From Bradyrhizobium sp. Gha (GTDB lineage: Bacteria > Pseudomonadota > Alphaproteobacteria > Rhizobiales > Xanthobacteraceae): a stretch of DNA of 59,835 bases. Within the stretch, counting starts at the first letter, position 1, and every line of letters starts with the position of its first letter. The stretch lies in contig NZ_FOQM01000047.1 in the NCBI RefSeq assembly GCF_900113735.1, positions 1-59,835 on the forward strand. Direction: 5' to 3'. Made by a program: the position numbers and the translations under genes. Positions 52,288-59,600 of this stretch are shown in pieces. Below the pieces are notes generated by a model, which was not told the DNA's origin, made no database searches, and worked only from the letters and a program-made list of their open reading frames with translations.

Positions 52288-52985
52288 CGGGTGGTCTCCG
52301 CAATTGGAACAGGGCCGCGCGCCTTGGAGGGACCAAGCAGCCAGTTCATCAACAGCATGCCGGCGAATGCACCGCAGAGCTCAGCGAGGATGAAGCCGGG
52401 GAGGTCTGTCGGGCGAATGCCGGCGAATGTGCTGGTCAGCGACCGCGCAATGGCCACGGCCGGATTAGCAAACGACGTCGAAGCGGTGAACCAGTACGCC
52501 GCGGTGATGTAGAGGCCGACGAGCCAGGGTACGGCGGTCCGTTGAAACCGGATGCCGGCCAGGATCGTCGCGACCAGCCCAAAGGCGGCCACCGCCTCAG
52601 CGAACCATTGTGGTCCGCCGGTCCGGACTTTCGTCGACAGATCGAGCAAGGGCAGGGCGAACATCAAATGCGCGGCCATCGTACCGGCGATGCCGCCGGC
52701 GATCTGCGCGATGACGTAGAGCGCAGCCTCATTCACCGGCAGCTCGCGCTTGCCGATGAAGACAAGCGTGACTGCCGGATTGAAGTGCGCACCGGAGATC
52801 GGACCGAGCACCGCGATCAGGACGACAAGAATGGCACCCGTCGGCAAGGTGTTGCAGAGGAGCGCAAGCGCAACGTCCTTGGTCAGCGTTTCCGCCATGA
52901 TGCCGGAGCCGACCACGGTGGCGACGAGAATGCCGGTGCCGAGCGCCTCGGCCGCGAGGCGCCGGGGGAGGTCGAAACTATCCAT
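52284..52985 (-). CDS. aqpS: MIP-family aquaglyceroporin (arsenite channel AqpS-like)
   Basis: 233 residues from ATG 52985. Six membrane helices and both NPA boxes are present: ISGAHFNPAVTLVFIGKREL in the first half and TSFANPAVAIARSLTSTF in the second. The position after the second NPA is Val (NPAVAIARS) where canonical water channels have R closer. The arsR-aqpS-arsC order is that of Sinorhizobium meliloti, where AqpS exports arsenite made by ArsC. It overlaps both neighbours by a few bases, giving full translational coupling. Inner membrane. Confidence 0.9.
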   Translation of the reverse strand: MDSFDLPRRLAAEALGTGILVATVVGSGIMAETLTKDVALALLCNTLPTGAILVVLIAVLGPISGAHFNPAVTLVFIGKRELPVNEAALYVIAQIAGGIAGTMAAHLMFALPLLDLSTKVRTGGPQWFAEAVAAFGLVATILAGIRFQRTAVPWLVGLYITAAYWFTASTSFANPAVAIARSLTSTFAGIRPTDLPGFILAELCGAFAGMLLMNWLLGPSKARGPVPIAETTR

Positions 52986-53344
52986 CAGCGCGCTCGCTCC
53001 GCTCTCCTTGGTGAGCAGCAGGATTGCAGGGTTTGAACCACGGGCTCGCAAACTTCGGGCCGGCCGCCGCAGCAATCCTGCAGCAGGAAAACCGCAACAT
53101 CGCGAAATTCTGCGAGGTTGGCGCGGTAGATGATCGACCGGCTCTGCCGCTCGGAGGTCACGAGGCGCGCGCGTGTGAGGATCGACAGATGAGCCGACAG
53201 CGTATTTTGAGGGACTTCCAGCAGGCGCGCGAGGTCGCCGGCCGCAAGGCCATCAGGCTCGTGTTTCACCAGCGTCCGGAACGCCCCCAGGCGGGTCGAT
53301 TGCGACAGGGCGGCGAGCGCCAAGACGGCGTCTTCAGTTTCCAT
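52985..53344 (-). CDS. arsR: ArsR-family arsenic-responsive repressor
   Basis: 119 residues from ATG 53344; the long upstream frame is a shadow of the divergent gene. The winged helix reads LAALSQSTRLGAFRTLVKHE, then LEVPQNTLSAHLSILTRARL. The As(III) site is not the ELCVCDL type: it is C-terminal, CCGGRPEVC (CC-x6-C) plus a further CC in LQSCCSPRR, resembling the A. ferrooxidans ArsR class that uses C-terminal cysteines. It should repress its own operon. It is coupled to aqpS by TGATG. Confidence 0.88.
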   Translation of the reverse strand: METEDAVLALAALSQSTRLGAFRTLVKHEPDGLAAGDLARLLEVPQNTLSAHLSILTRARLVTSERQSRSIIYRANLAEFRDVAVFLLQDCCGGRPEVCEPVVQTLQSCCSPRRAERAR

Positions 53345-53407
53345 ATATCCAGATTTATGGAAACACTGAGCGCTCGTCAATCCGGAAACCCAACCCAATC
53401 CGGAATG

Positions 53408-53431
53408 ATATTTCGAACATTCTAGAAATAT
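53408..53431 (+). promoter_or_regulatory. ArsR-type operator between the two arsR genes
   Basis: ATATTTC (53408-53414) and GAAATAT (53425-53431) form a perfect inverted repeat with a 10-nt spacer containing ATTCTA. It lies 33 nt upstream of the rightward arsR start and 64 nt upstream of the leftward one. Its right half ATTCTAGAA recurs in the site at 53809. Confidence 0.65.
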
Positions 53432-53464
53432 GGTTTGACAGGCAACGCGCGGCGGTGCATCGTG

Positions 53465-53788
53465 ATGGAGATGAAGATCGACGACGCAGCAGCTCGCCTC
53501 GAAGCCCTGGGCAATCGGACACGGCTCCAGATTTATCGGGCGTTGGTCCGGGCCGGGCATCCGGGCATGCCGGTCGGGCGCTTGCAGGAGAAGCTGAAGA
53601 TCCCGGCATCGACGCTGTCCCATCACATCAAGGCTCTGGTCTCGGTAGGGCTGGTGAACCAGGTCCGCGAATCCACGACGCTGGTTTGTCATGCGAACTT
53701 CGACGCAATGCGAGGACTGGTGAATTTCCTGGCATCGGAGTGCTGCGCGGACGAAATCGGATGCAAGGATACGCAAACGGCGGCCTGA
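53465..53788 (+). CDS. ArsR-family regulator (second, divergent copy)
   Basis: About 107 residues (ATG 53465 or 53471). The winged helix reads ARLEALGNRTRLQIYRALVR, then LKIPASTLSHHIKALVSVGL. The C-terminal metalloid site is ECCADEIGC, spacing CC-x5-C, the same as in A. ferrooxidans ArsR. Despite the shared sensor design it is not a close duplicate of the arsR at 53344. It is probably the regulator of the following oxidoreductase/MFS pair, since a palindrome with the same core precedes that gene. Confidence 0.82.
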   Translation: MEMKIDDAAARLEALGNRTRLQIYRALVRAGHPGMPVGRLQEKLKIPASTLSHHIKALVSVGLVNQVRESTTLVCHANFDAMRGLVNFLASECCADEIGCKDTQTAA

Positions 53789-53808
53789 TTTTTTCGGTCG
53801 CTATTATT

Positions 53809-53828
53809 CGATGATTCTAGAATGATCG
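53809..53828 (+). promoter_or_regulatory. near-perfect 20-bp palindrome upstream of the oxidoreductase gene
   Basis: CGATGATTCTAGAATGATCG is palindromic at 18 of 20 positions around ATTCTAGAAT. It lies 10 nt upstream of the ATG at 53839 and shares ATTCTAGAA with the operator at 53408-53431. Confidence 0.65.
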
Positions 53829-53838
53829 GAGAAGCGAA

Positions 53839-55212
53839 ATGGACGGCAAAATGAACGGCAAGACGGTTGCCATCATCGGGGCAGGTCCGGTCGGCCTCGC
53901 GGCCGCAGCGCATGTGCTCGAACGCGGCATGTCGCCGATCGTGCTCGAAGCCGGGTCGGAAGCAGGACATGCTGTTCGTCAGTGGCAGCACGTCCAGCTG
54001 TTCTCGCCATGGGAATACAATATCGACAAGGCGGCTGCGCGGTTGCTTGCGCCCACGGGGTGGAATTCGCCGGATCCCGAGTCCTACCCAACTGGCGGCG
54101 AACTGATCGATCAATACCTCGATCCGCTCGCGACACGCACGCCGCTCCGCGAGGCGATCCGCACCTCCAGTCGCGTGACGGCGATCAGCCGCGCCGGTTT
54201 CGACAAGGCCAAGACAAAGGGGCGGGAGCAGGCCCCGTTCGAAATCCGCTATCAGAACGGCAAAGGCCCCGAAGTGTTGCGCGCGGATGCGGTCGTCGAT
54301 ACATCAGGCACGTGGTTCTCTCCCAATCCCGCCGCCAGCAACGGTTTGCCCGCCATCGGTGAACGCGAGCGCGCGGATCGCATCGCCTACGGCATGCCGG
54401 ATGTGTGCGGCACCCATCGCGCCAGGTATGCCGGCAAGACCGTTGCCGTGCTCGGTGCCGGCCATTCCGCCGTGGGTACGCTGATCGATCTCGCGCAACT
54501 GACTGACGAGGTGCCGGGTACGCAGGCCATCTGGCTGCTGCGCGGCGCCGATCCCGCAAAGGCCTTCGGCGGCGGTCGCAATGACAAGCTTGCCGCGCGC
54601 GGCGAGCTCGGCTCTCACTTCGCAGCGCTGGTGGCGGCCGGCAAAATCACGGTGGAGAGCGGATTTGGTGTCACTCACATCTCGGACTCCGGAGGCCGTC
54701 TCAAGATTTTGACCGGAGCCTGCTGCGGAGCGCGAAGCGTGGTTGCGGATGAGCTGGTCGTCTCCACCGGTTTCCGTCCCGACTTGTCGTTTCTCTCTGA
54801 GCTGCGGCTTCGACTCGATCCGGCGATCGAGGCGCCCGCCGCGCTCGCGCCGCTGATCGATCCCAACGAGCACAGCTGCGGGACGGTCCGCCCCCATGGC
54901 GCCCGCGAACTCGCCCATGACGAGCCCGGCTTCTATCTTGCTGGCATGAAGTCCTACGGCCGTGCGCCGACCTTCCTGATGATGACCGGCTACGAGCAGG
55001 TCCGCTCGATCGTCGCCGATATTGCCGGCGACAAGAAAGCCGCCGCCCGGGTCGAGCTCGTGCTGCCGGAAACCGGCGTTTGCACGCGCGGTGGCCTCGA
55101 GGCAGCCGCAGCGGGATGCTGTGGTGGTCCGGCGAAGGAAGAGGCATCGGCCTGCTGCGCCGCCGACGAAACGGCGAAGAAGGCAGGCAGCGCTGGGTGC
55201 GGTTGCTCATGA
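53839..55212 (+). CDS. FAD/NAD(P)-dependent oxidoreductase with Cys-rich tail (ArsO-like)
   Basis: 457 residues. The FAD Rossmann motif is VAIIGAGPVGLAAAAHVLER and a second dinucleotide motif TVAVLGAGHSAVGTLIDLAQ (GxGxxA) lies near residue 205, as in flavin monooxygenases. VVDTSGTWFSPNPAASNGLP and VVSTGFRPDLSFLSELRLRL support this. The last 45 residues contain CTRGG, CCGGP, ACCAAD and GCGCS, eight Cys in a small disordered tail that could bind As(III). It lies between an ArsR and an MFS exporter in the arsenic island. ArsO-type function is inferred from context. Confidence 0.75.
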   Translation: MDGKMNGKTVAIIGAGPVGLAAAAHVLERGMSPIVLEAGSEAGHAVRQWQHVQLFSPWEYNIDKAAARLLAPTGWNSPDPESYPTGGELIDQYLDPLATRTPLREAIRTSSRVTAISRAGFDKAKTKGREQAPFEIRYQNGKGPEVLRADAVVDTSGTWFSPNPAASNGLPAIGERERADRIAYGMPDVCGTHRARYAGKTVAVLGAGHSAVGTLIDLAQLTDEVPGTQAIWLLRGADPAKAFGGGRNDKLAARGELGSHFAALVAAGKITVESGFGVTHISDSGGRLKILTGACCGARSVVADELVVSTGFRPDLSFLSELRLRLDPAIEAPAALAPLIDPNEHSCGTVRPHGARELAHDEPGFYLAGMKSYGRAPTFLMMTGYEQVRSIVADIAGDKKAAARVELVLPETGVCTRGGLEAAAAGCCGGPAKEEASACCAADETAKKAGSAGCGCS

Positions 55213-55260
55213 GGTCCGTCCGCGCGAGGCGAGCTACGATGGGAGGAGAGCATTCGTAGC

Positions 55261-56466
55261 TTGAGCGGATGGTCGCTGATTGCGGTCATGTGCATCGGCC
55301 AGGTTGGCAATCTGCTGCCGCATGTGACCCTCTCGGCGAATCTGGCGCAGCACCTGATGCCGGCATGGGGGCTGTCCGCCGCCGAGGGCGGCATGATGGC
55401 GAGCGGCTACGCGTTCGGCTACATGCTCGCCGTGCCCGTGCTGACGACGTTGACCGACCGCATCGACGCACGGATCGTATTGATCTGCGGCTCTATCATC
55501 AGTGGCCTCGCGACAGCTGCGTTCGGCATCTTCGCCGAAGGCTTCTGGTCTGGGACGATCATCTGGTCGCTCGCAGGCTTGGGATTTGCCGGGGCCTACA
55601 TGCCAGGGCTGAAGGCTCTGACGGACCGATTGCCCGCCGGCGACACCTCGCGGGCGGTGACGTTGTACACGTCGAGCTTCTCGGTCGGCGTCGGGCTTTC
55701 GTTTCTCGTTGCGCAACTGCTCGCAGATCGCTGGGGCTGGCGGATCGCTTTCTACGTCACGGGCATCGGCCCCATCGCGATGGTGGTCGCGTGCCTCCTG
55801 ATGGAGGGGCGTCGGCCCACGCCGAAAGCAGGTCGGCTGTTGAACTTCGGGCCAGTCTTCACCAACCGCGAGGCCCTCGGTTACATCTTCGGTTATGGCG
55901 CGCATTGCTTCGAGCTCTATGGCATCCGCACCTGGCTGGTGGGATTCTGGACCTTTGTCGTCGCGCATCAAGGCGCACCCTCGTGGTTGTCGCCGGTGCT
56001 AATGAGCTTCTGCTTCGCGGTGATCTCGATGCCGGCCAGCATCCTCGGCAACGAAGCTGCACTGAAATTCGGACGACATCGCGCCATCACGGTCGTGATG
56101 ATTGCATCAGCTTGCGTTGCGATCGCCATCGGTCTCAACGCAACTGCGCCTGCGTGGGTGCTGGCGTTGCTGCTGATCGTCTATGGCCTGACAGTACCGG
56201 CGGATTCCGGTGCATTAACGGCCGGCATGTCAGCTGCGGCTGTCTCCGAGCATCGCGGCGCGACGCTGGCCCTGCATTCCACCGTCGGCTTTGGGCTTTC
56301 AGCCCTCGCCGCGTGGGGGACGGGCGTTGCGCTCGATGCGGCGGGCGGACCGCAGACCGCGCGTGGCTGGCTGCTGGTCTTTATCGTTCTCGCGATCGGG
56401 ATTCTGTTGGGCCCATTGGCGTTGCTCTGGGCGCGGATGGCTCGCTTGGAAAAGCGTCTGCTTTAA
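55261..56466 (+). CDS. MFS transporter, probable arsenical efflux
   Basis: 401 residues from a TTG start with GGAGGAG upstream. About twelve membrane helices; the first is SLIAVMCIGQVGNLLPHVTL. The loop after helix 2 (YMLAVPVLTTLTDRIDARIV) and YMPGLKALTDRLPAGDTSRA are MFS features. Late helices (LLLIVYGLTVPADSGALTAG; WLLVFIVLAIGILLGPLALL) complete the fold. It follows the Cys-tailed oxidoreductase by 48 nt and is likely in its operon. Export of an arsenic species (as for ArsJ or ArsK) is inferred only from location. Confidence 0.78.
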   Translation: MSGWSLIAVMCIGQVGNLLPHVTLSANLAQHLMPAWGLSAAEGGMMASGYAFGYMLAVPVLTTLTDRIDARIVLICGSIISGLATAAFGIFAEGFWSGTIIWSLAGLGFAGAYMPGLKALTDRLPAGDTSRAVTLYTSSFSVGVGLSFLVAQLLADRWGWRIAFYVTGIGPIAMVVACLLMEGRRPTPKAGRLLNFGPVFTNREALGYIFGYGAHCFELYGIRTWLVGFWTFVVAHQGAPSWLSPVLMSFCFAVISMPASILGNEAALKFGRHRAITVVMIASACVAIAIGLNATAPAWVLALLLIVYGLTVPADSGALTAGMSAAAVSEHRGATLALHSTVGFGLSALAAWGTGVALDAAGGPQTARGWLLVFIVLAIGILLGPLALLWARMARLEKRLL

Positions 56467-56534
56467 GCGCAGTCTCTTCGGCATGTATAGCCGCGCTGGC
56501 GTCGTCCCAACATTCACCAAGCAATTTGTCGGTT

Positions 56535-56760
56535 CTCGGGCCGCGCATCGGTCAGGAGCGGCTTGCCAAGGCCATGCGCACGTGGCGCGAGACCGTCGAG
56601 CATCCCTTCAGCACGATCAAGGCCCGTATGGGTGCGACCCACTTCCTGATGAAGCGCCTACGGAATGTCGCCGCTGAGATGGCGCTGCATTTTCTCACCT
56701 ATAACATCACAGGGGTGATGAACATCATCGGCCAATCGAGCCTGATTCCGCCATCCGCCG
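56535..56760 (+). pseudogene. IS1182/IS5-like transposase, C-terminal remnant
   Basis: GPRIGQERLAKAMRTWRETV, EHPFSTIKARMGATHFLMKR and LRNVAAEMALHFLTYNITGV with MNIIG correspond to the end of an IS1182-type transposase, including the catalytic Glu region (ETVEHPFSTIK). No N-terminal or central part is present. The N-terminal remnant of a similar gene is at 16880. Confidence 0.75.
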
Positions 56761-56986
56761 CGTCGCAACACCCATTTGACCGGTCATGGCTATCCGACGC
56801 GAGAACATCGACTGACCACCGCGGGCCCTCCTACCCGTTTGGACACAACCAAGACCCGCAGCGGACGTTTCCGTCTACACAGGCTCGCAATTGTTGCTTT
56901 GCAACCAGTTGAGGTTCCGGCGAGGTAAGAAAATTGTTTCGGCGCCGGCCTCCAATTGTGTGGCGTCCCGCGCGTTGTTACACGCT

Positions 56987-57205
56987 ATGACCATACACAG
57001 GCTGCTAAGAGACAGTGCCTTTGGGCCCGAGCAAATCGCGCGTCTGGTTGCGGCCTACGAAGAAGCGTTGAGGGCCTTGGGTCTGAATGATCGCAGCGAC
57101 CCACTCACGCAGCTTGTCGCTGAGAAAATCGTTGCCATAGGCCAATCAGGGATTGAAGACCCTGCTGAAATTTCAAGATTAGCTGTTCGGGCACTGGCAG
57201 GCTGA
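56987..57205 (+). CDS. small conserved hypothetical protein
   Basis: 72 residues from ATG 56987. IARLVAAYEEALRALGLNDR, then DPLTQLVAEKIVAIGQSGIE and DPAEISRLAVRAL, is a helical pattern seen in short Bradyrhizobium proteins annotated hypothetical (recalled). Function unknown. It stands alone amid remnants but its frame is undamaged. Confidence 0.65.
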   Translation: MTIHRLLRDSAFGPEQIARLVAAYEEALRALGLNDRSDPLTQLVAEKIVAIGQSGIEDPAEISRLAVRALAG

Positions 57206-57336
57206 GACAGCCAATCACCCGCGTTCACTTTTGAACACTTGCTTCACGAGCGGATCTTTGACGTTCCCTTCCCGGGCTGGACGCGGTTTGTTCCCGTTCA
57301 CCGCGAAATCGGGGGGGCCGGGCTAGTTTCAAAAAG

Positions 57337-57361
57337 GGAACTTTAACTTAGGTTAGTTGTT
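57337..57361 (+). promoter_or_regulatory. sigma-EcfG-like promoter of the 56-residue gene
   Basis: GGAAC (57337-57341), 16-nt spacer, TGTT (57358-57361), 27 nt upstream of the ATG at 57388. Confidence 0.5.
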
Positions 57362-57387
57362 TGTACCGCACCCCCGAGGTCCGGCGA

Positions 57388-57558
57388 ATGGATAAGGAAG
57401 ATCGCAAGGCGGCCATCCGCGTTCGCATCGATGAGCAGATTGAGGCCATAGCCAAAGCCATCTGCGAGGGACGGCTGCCAGTAGCTGACCAACGGATACT
57501 ACGTGCCTTGGTGACGCAGCTGGCAAGGGAAGAAATGCTCTCGAAAAGTGATCCATGA
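57388..57558 (+). CDS. small hypothetical helical protein
   Basis: 56 residues: MDKEDRKAAIRVRIDEQIEA, then ADQRILRALVTQLAREEMLS. Amphipathic helices, no known family. The EcfG-like promoter close upstream and the undamaged frame support a real stress-induced gene. Confidence 0.55.
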   Translation: MDKEDRKAAIRVRIDEQIEAIAKAICEGRLPVADQRILRALVTQLAREEMLSKSDP

Positions 57559-57595
57559 CAATGCGCCGCTCGTAATCGCGCTGTAGTGGATTGCC

Positions 57596-57793
57596 ATGAC
57601 GGACGACGAGAAGCAGCTGCCCAAGCCCAAGAGCAGAACCGGCGGCCAAGGTGCCCGTCCTGTGCTGGATTTCCCCAGCTTAAGCATTCAATACTTGATC
57701 CGCAGGGAGGCAAGACCGTCCGGCTTTACCAATGCCATTGCGGCGAACGCATCTGGGACAATTAGGAACGGTACAGAGTTCATCCGCTTATAA
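57596..57793 (+). CDS. small hypothetical protein
   Basis: 65 residues: MTDDEKQLPKPKSRTGGQGA, then SIQYLIRREARPSGFTNAIA. The N-terminal half is charged and Pro-rich, typical of small rhizobial proteins; the second half looks less protein-like. The stop is 3 nt before the next small ORF. Confidence 0.4.
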   Translation: MTDDEKQLPKPKSRTGGQGARPVLDFPSLSIQYLIRREARPSGFTNAIAANASGTIRNGTEFIRL

Positions 57794-57796
57794 GGC

Positions 57797-57934
57797 ATGA
57801 CCAAGTCGACCCCCAACCCGATCCCAGAGAAGCCATCCGACACCAACAAGCGCGTGATGGATGAAGTTGAGCTGGAATTAGAGACCAACCTTAAGCGCAA
57901 AGTGCCGCCGCCTGATGATATCGACGCGCGATAG
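57797..57934 (+). CDS. 45-residue hypothetical protein
   Basis: MTKSTPNPIPEKPSDTNKRV, followed by MDEVELELETNLKRKVPPPD. A charged, probably helical peptide flanked by Pro-rich ends, directly downstream of the 65-residue ORF on the same strand. No family was recognised. Confidence 0.4.
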   Translation: MTKSTPNPIPEKPSDTNKRVMDEVELELETNLKRKVPPPDDIDAR

Positions 57935-58009
57935 AGCGCAACTTGAACCGAATGTCGGTATCGCTGGTTGCGCCTTCCCGGTTTGAGCCCACCGATCGAT
58001 GGTGGTCGC

Positions 58010-58347
58010 AGTTGACCCTGGTAAGTCGGAGTAGCCGTGTTCGGATAACAGGCAGTGCAATCACTACGATCGTGCGACGAGTGCACAGCGGAACGGCCGA
58101 AAGCGCGCCGGCTTCGACCTCCCGATAGATTCCGGAATAGAGCATCAGCGCATAGCCGAGTCCCGGGGCCACTATGCGCTTCATGGAGATCAAGCTGTCG
58201 ACCCGCAATCGGCTCGCGACCTCCGGCGGGAATGGCGAGCGGCTTAGCGGCAGCACGGCCCGTGGCAAGGACTTGAATTCGGCGCGCGTAAGCTTGCCGC
58301 GCTTGAGCAGGGGATCGCGCGACGGACCGATCAGGAGGTCTGCTCGA
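58010..58347 (-). pseudogene. LysR-family regulator, effector-domain remnant
   Basis: The minus-strand frame ADLLIGPSRDPLLKRGKLTR, AEFKSLPRAVLPLSR, then MKRIVAPGLGYALMLYSGIY and REVEAGALSAVPL, corresponds to the central part of a LysR substrate-binding domain. The helix-turn-helix is missing and the C-terminal end dissolves into non-homologous sequence. It abuts the M24 peptidase remnant, which runs the other way. Confidence 0.6.
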
Positions 58348-58349
58348 CG

Positions 58350-58508
58350 ACAAGCGTGGCTGGCATGGCGATCTCGGTGGAAACCACGATGAAGCGTCCG
58401 AAGCGCGGGTTCATCAAGCTCGAGGACACGGTGGCCGTGACCGCAACCGGGACGAAATTTTCGGCGAAGGCGGCCGCGGCTGGAATTCAGGTGGCACGGC
58501 CCCGGTAA
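58350..58508 (+). pseudogene. M24 family metallopeptidase, C-terminal remnant
   Basis: TSVAGMAISVETTMKRPKRG and FIKLEDTVAVTATG match the last catalytic strands of M24 (X-Pro dipeptidase-like) proteins, with the metal-ligand Glu in SVETT and KLEDTVAVT. A one-base shift restores the usual tail EIFGEGGRGWN. Only about the last 50 residues remain. Confidence 0.6.
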
Positions 58509-59082
58509 AAACGTCGCTACCGTGGCAGTGGTTCGGCCGCGAACTCGTCTACGCGTTGGGGACGCAGGGAACGCCCCCGGTTAGATGGCCACCCGAACGG
58601 AATGTCGGCATCCCGATTTGAACCTGCTCGCCGACTATTTTTTGCCGGCGGCCAATCGCGCACGAACGGCGGCTTTTGGCGGACTATCGAGACCCGACAT
58701 TCCGAGTTAGGCTGCTCTCCAATAAGAAAACAGGGCCTCCGAAATAGTGGGTTTCGCGATGTAACGGACCCCCGCTACCAAGCGATTTCAATAGGTTAGA
58801 AAAAAAGATCTCTGGCGAGCGTTCGCGGTACCACGGTCCGTACCACGTATCTCCTGTATGATGTCCACGCTTTCAAACGGTGATAAAGGTTGTCAATCGC
58901 GAGCAAGTTTCATTGTTTTTGTTGATCTTTTCGGCCGCTATTTACGTTCGGGACGCAGGGGTTGCAGGTCAAAGTACAGCGCCGGCTCGTGATTTACAAA
59001 TCAGATGTAACTCATTGATCTATATAGCTCTGCTTCGGCCGGCTTTTACATCTAAGTGCCTGTAGTTATTTCGAAAACATCA
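58509..59082. other. AT-richer non-coding stretch before the tRNA fragment
   Basis: No protein-like frame. Base composition after about 58790 is clearly more AT-rich than in the rest of the window. GTACCACG occurs twice, 12 nt apart, at about 58828-58847. Confidence 0.4.
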
Positions 59083-59125
59083 GACTCTTAATCAGCGGGT
59101 CCCAGGTTCGAGCCCTGGTGCGCCC
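59083..59125 (+). tRNA. tRNA-Lys(CUU) 3' fragment, probable att remnant
   Basis: From the 3' strand of the anticodon arm onward the sequence matches a tRNA: anticodon loop CTCTTAA (anticodon CTT at 59087-59089), variable region GCGGGTC, T-arm CCAGG-TTCGAGC-CCTGG, and acceptor 3' strand TGCGCCC. The 5' half (acceptor 5' strand and D-arm) is absent; upstream sequence is AT-rich and unrelated, and no encoded CCA follows. Integrases of genomic islands commonly leave such 3' tRNA pieces. Not a functional tRNA. Confidence 0.75.
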
Positions 59126-59600
59126 GGGAGCGAGTTACTTGGGGTCCTCCTTAAAATAAGAGAAAATGGCTTCATCTCGACTTGCTTGACGTTTGGTCGA
59201 AGCAGGTGCACTCGGTTGTCCTCGCGCACGGATTCTCGTGACGGTCGCGACTGCTAAGCGTTCGAGTTGGAGCAATAATGAGCAAGAGGCCGCTTCAGCG
59301 CGTCCTTTTCGTAGGCGTAATCGGTTTCATGGTCTGAAAGCGCAAGTATAGCAACATACATAGCTATAGCTATGTAATCGCTGAACTGAATAGCGTGGGG
59401 TCTTCAGAATATTCCATAACGTTCGATTTGCGAAATCCAGGTGTTGGAACTCGATAGACAAGTCGCCCATTGCGCTCGTTAGCAATGTCACTGCAAGACC
59501 CGGCGAGGGGGGCGCACGGACGCGAAGCTGGCCGGGGTTGCGCAGCGGCCGGGCGCCCGGATGAGAGTGCCAGTGACGGCGACTGGTCGATGCGGGATTT
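59126..59600. other. non-coding stretch between tRNA fragment and ISNCY end
   Basis: No gene recognised. It contains the 20-bp palindrome at 59357-59376. Confidence 0.4.
59357..59376 (+). repeat. perfect 20-bp palindrome
   Basis: TACATAGCTATAGCTATGTA reads identically on both strands. It could be an operator for a dimeric regulator or part of a mobile-element end. No lux-box or FixK consensus fits it. Confidence 0.7.

Noticed and set aside
55269..56912. Plus-strand 547-codon frame overlapping the MFS gene
   Set aside because: Out-of-frame shadow; only its end (56535-56760) is meaningful, as a transposase remnant.
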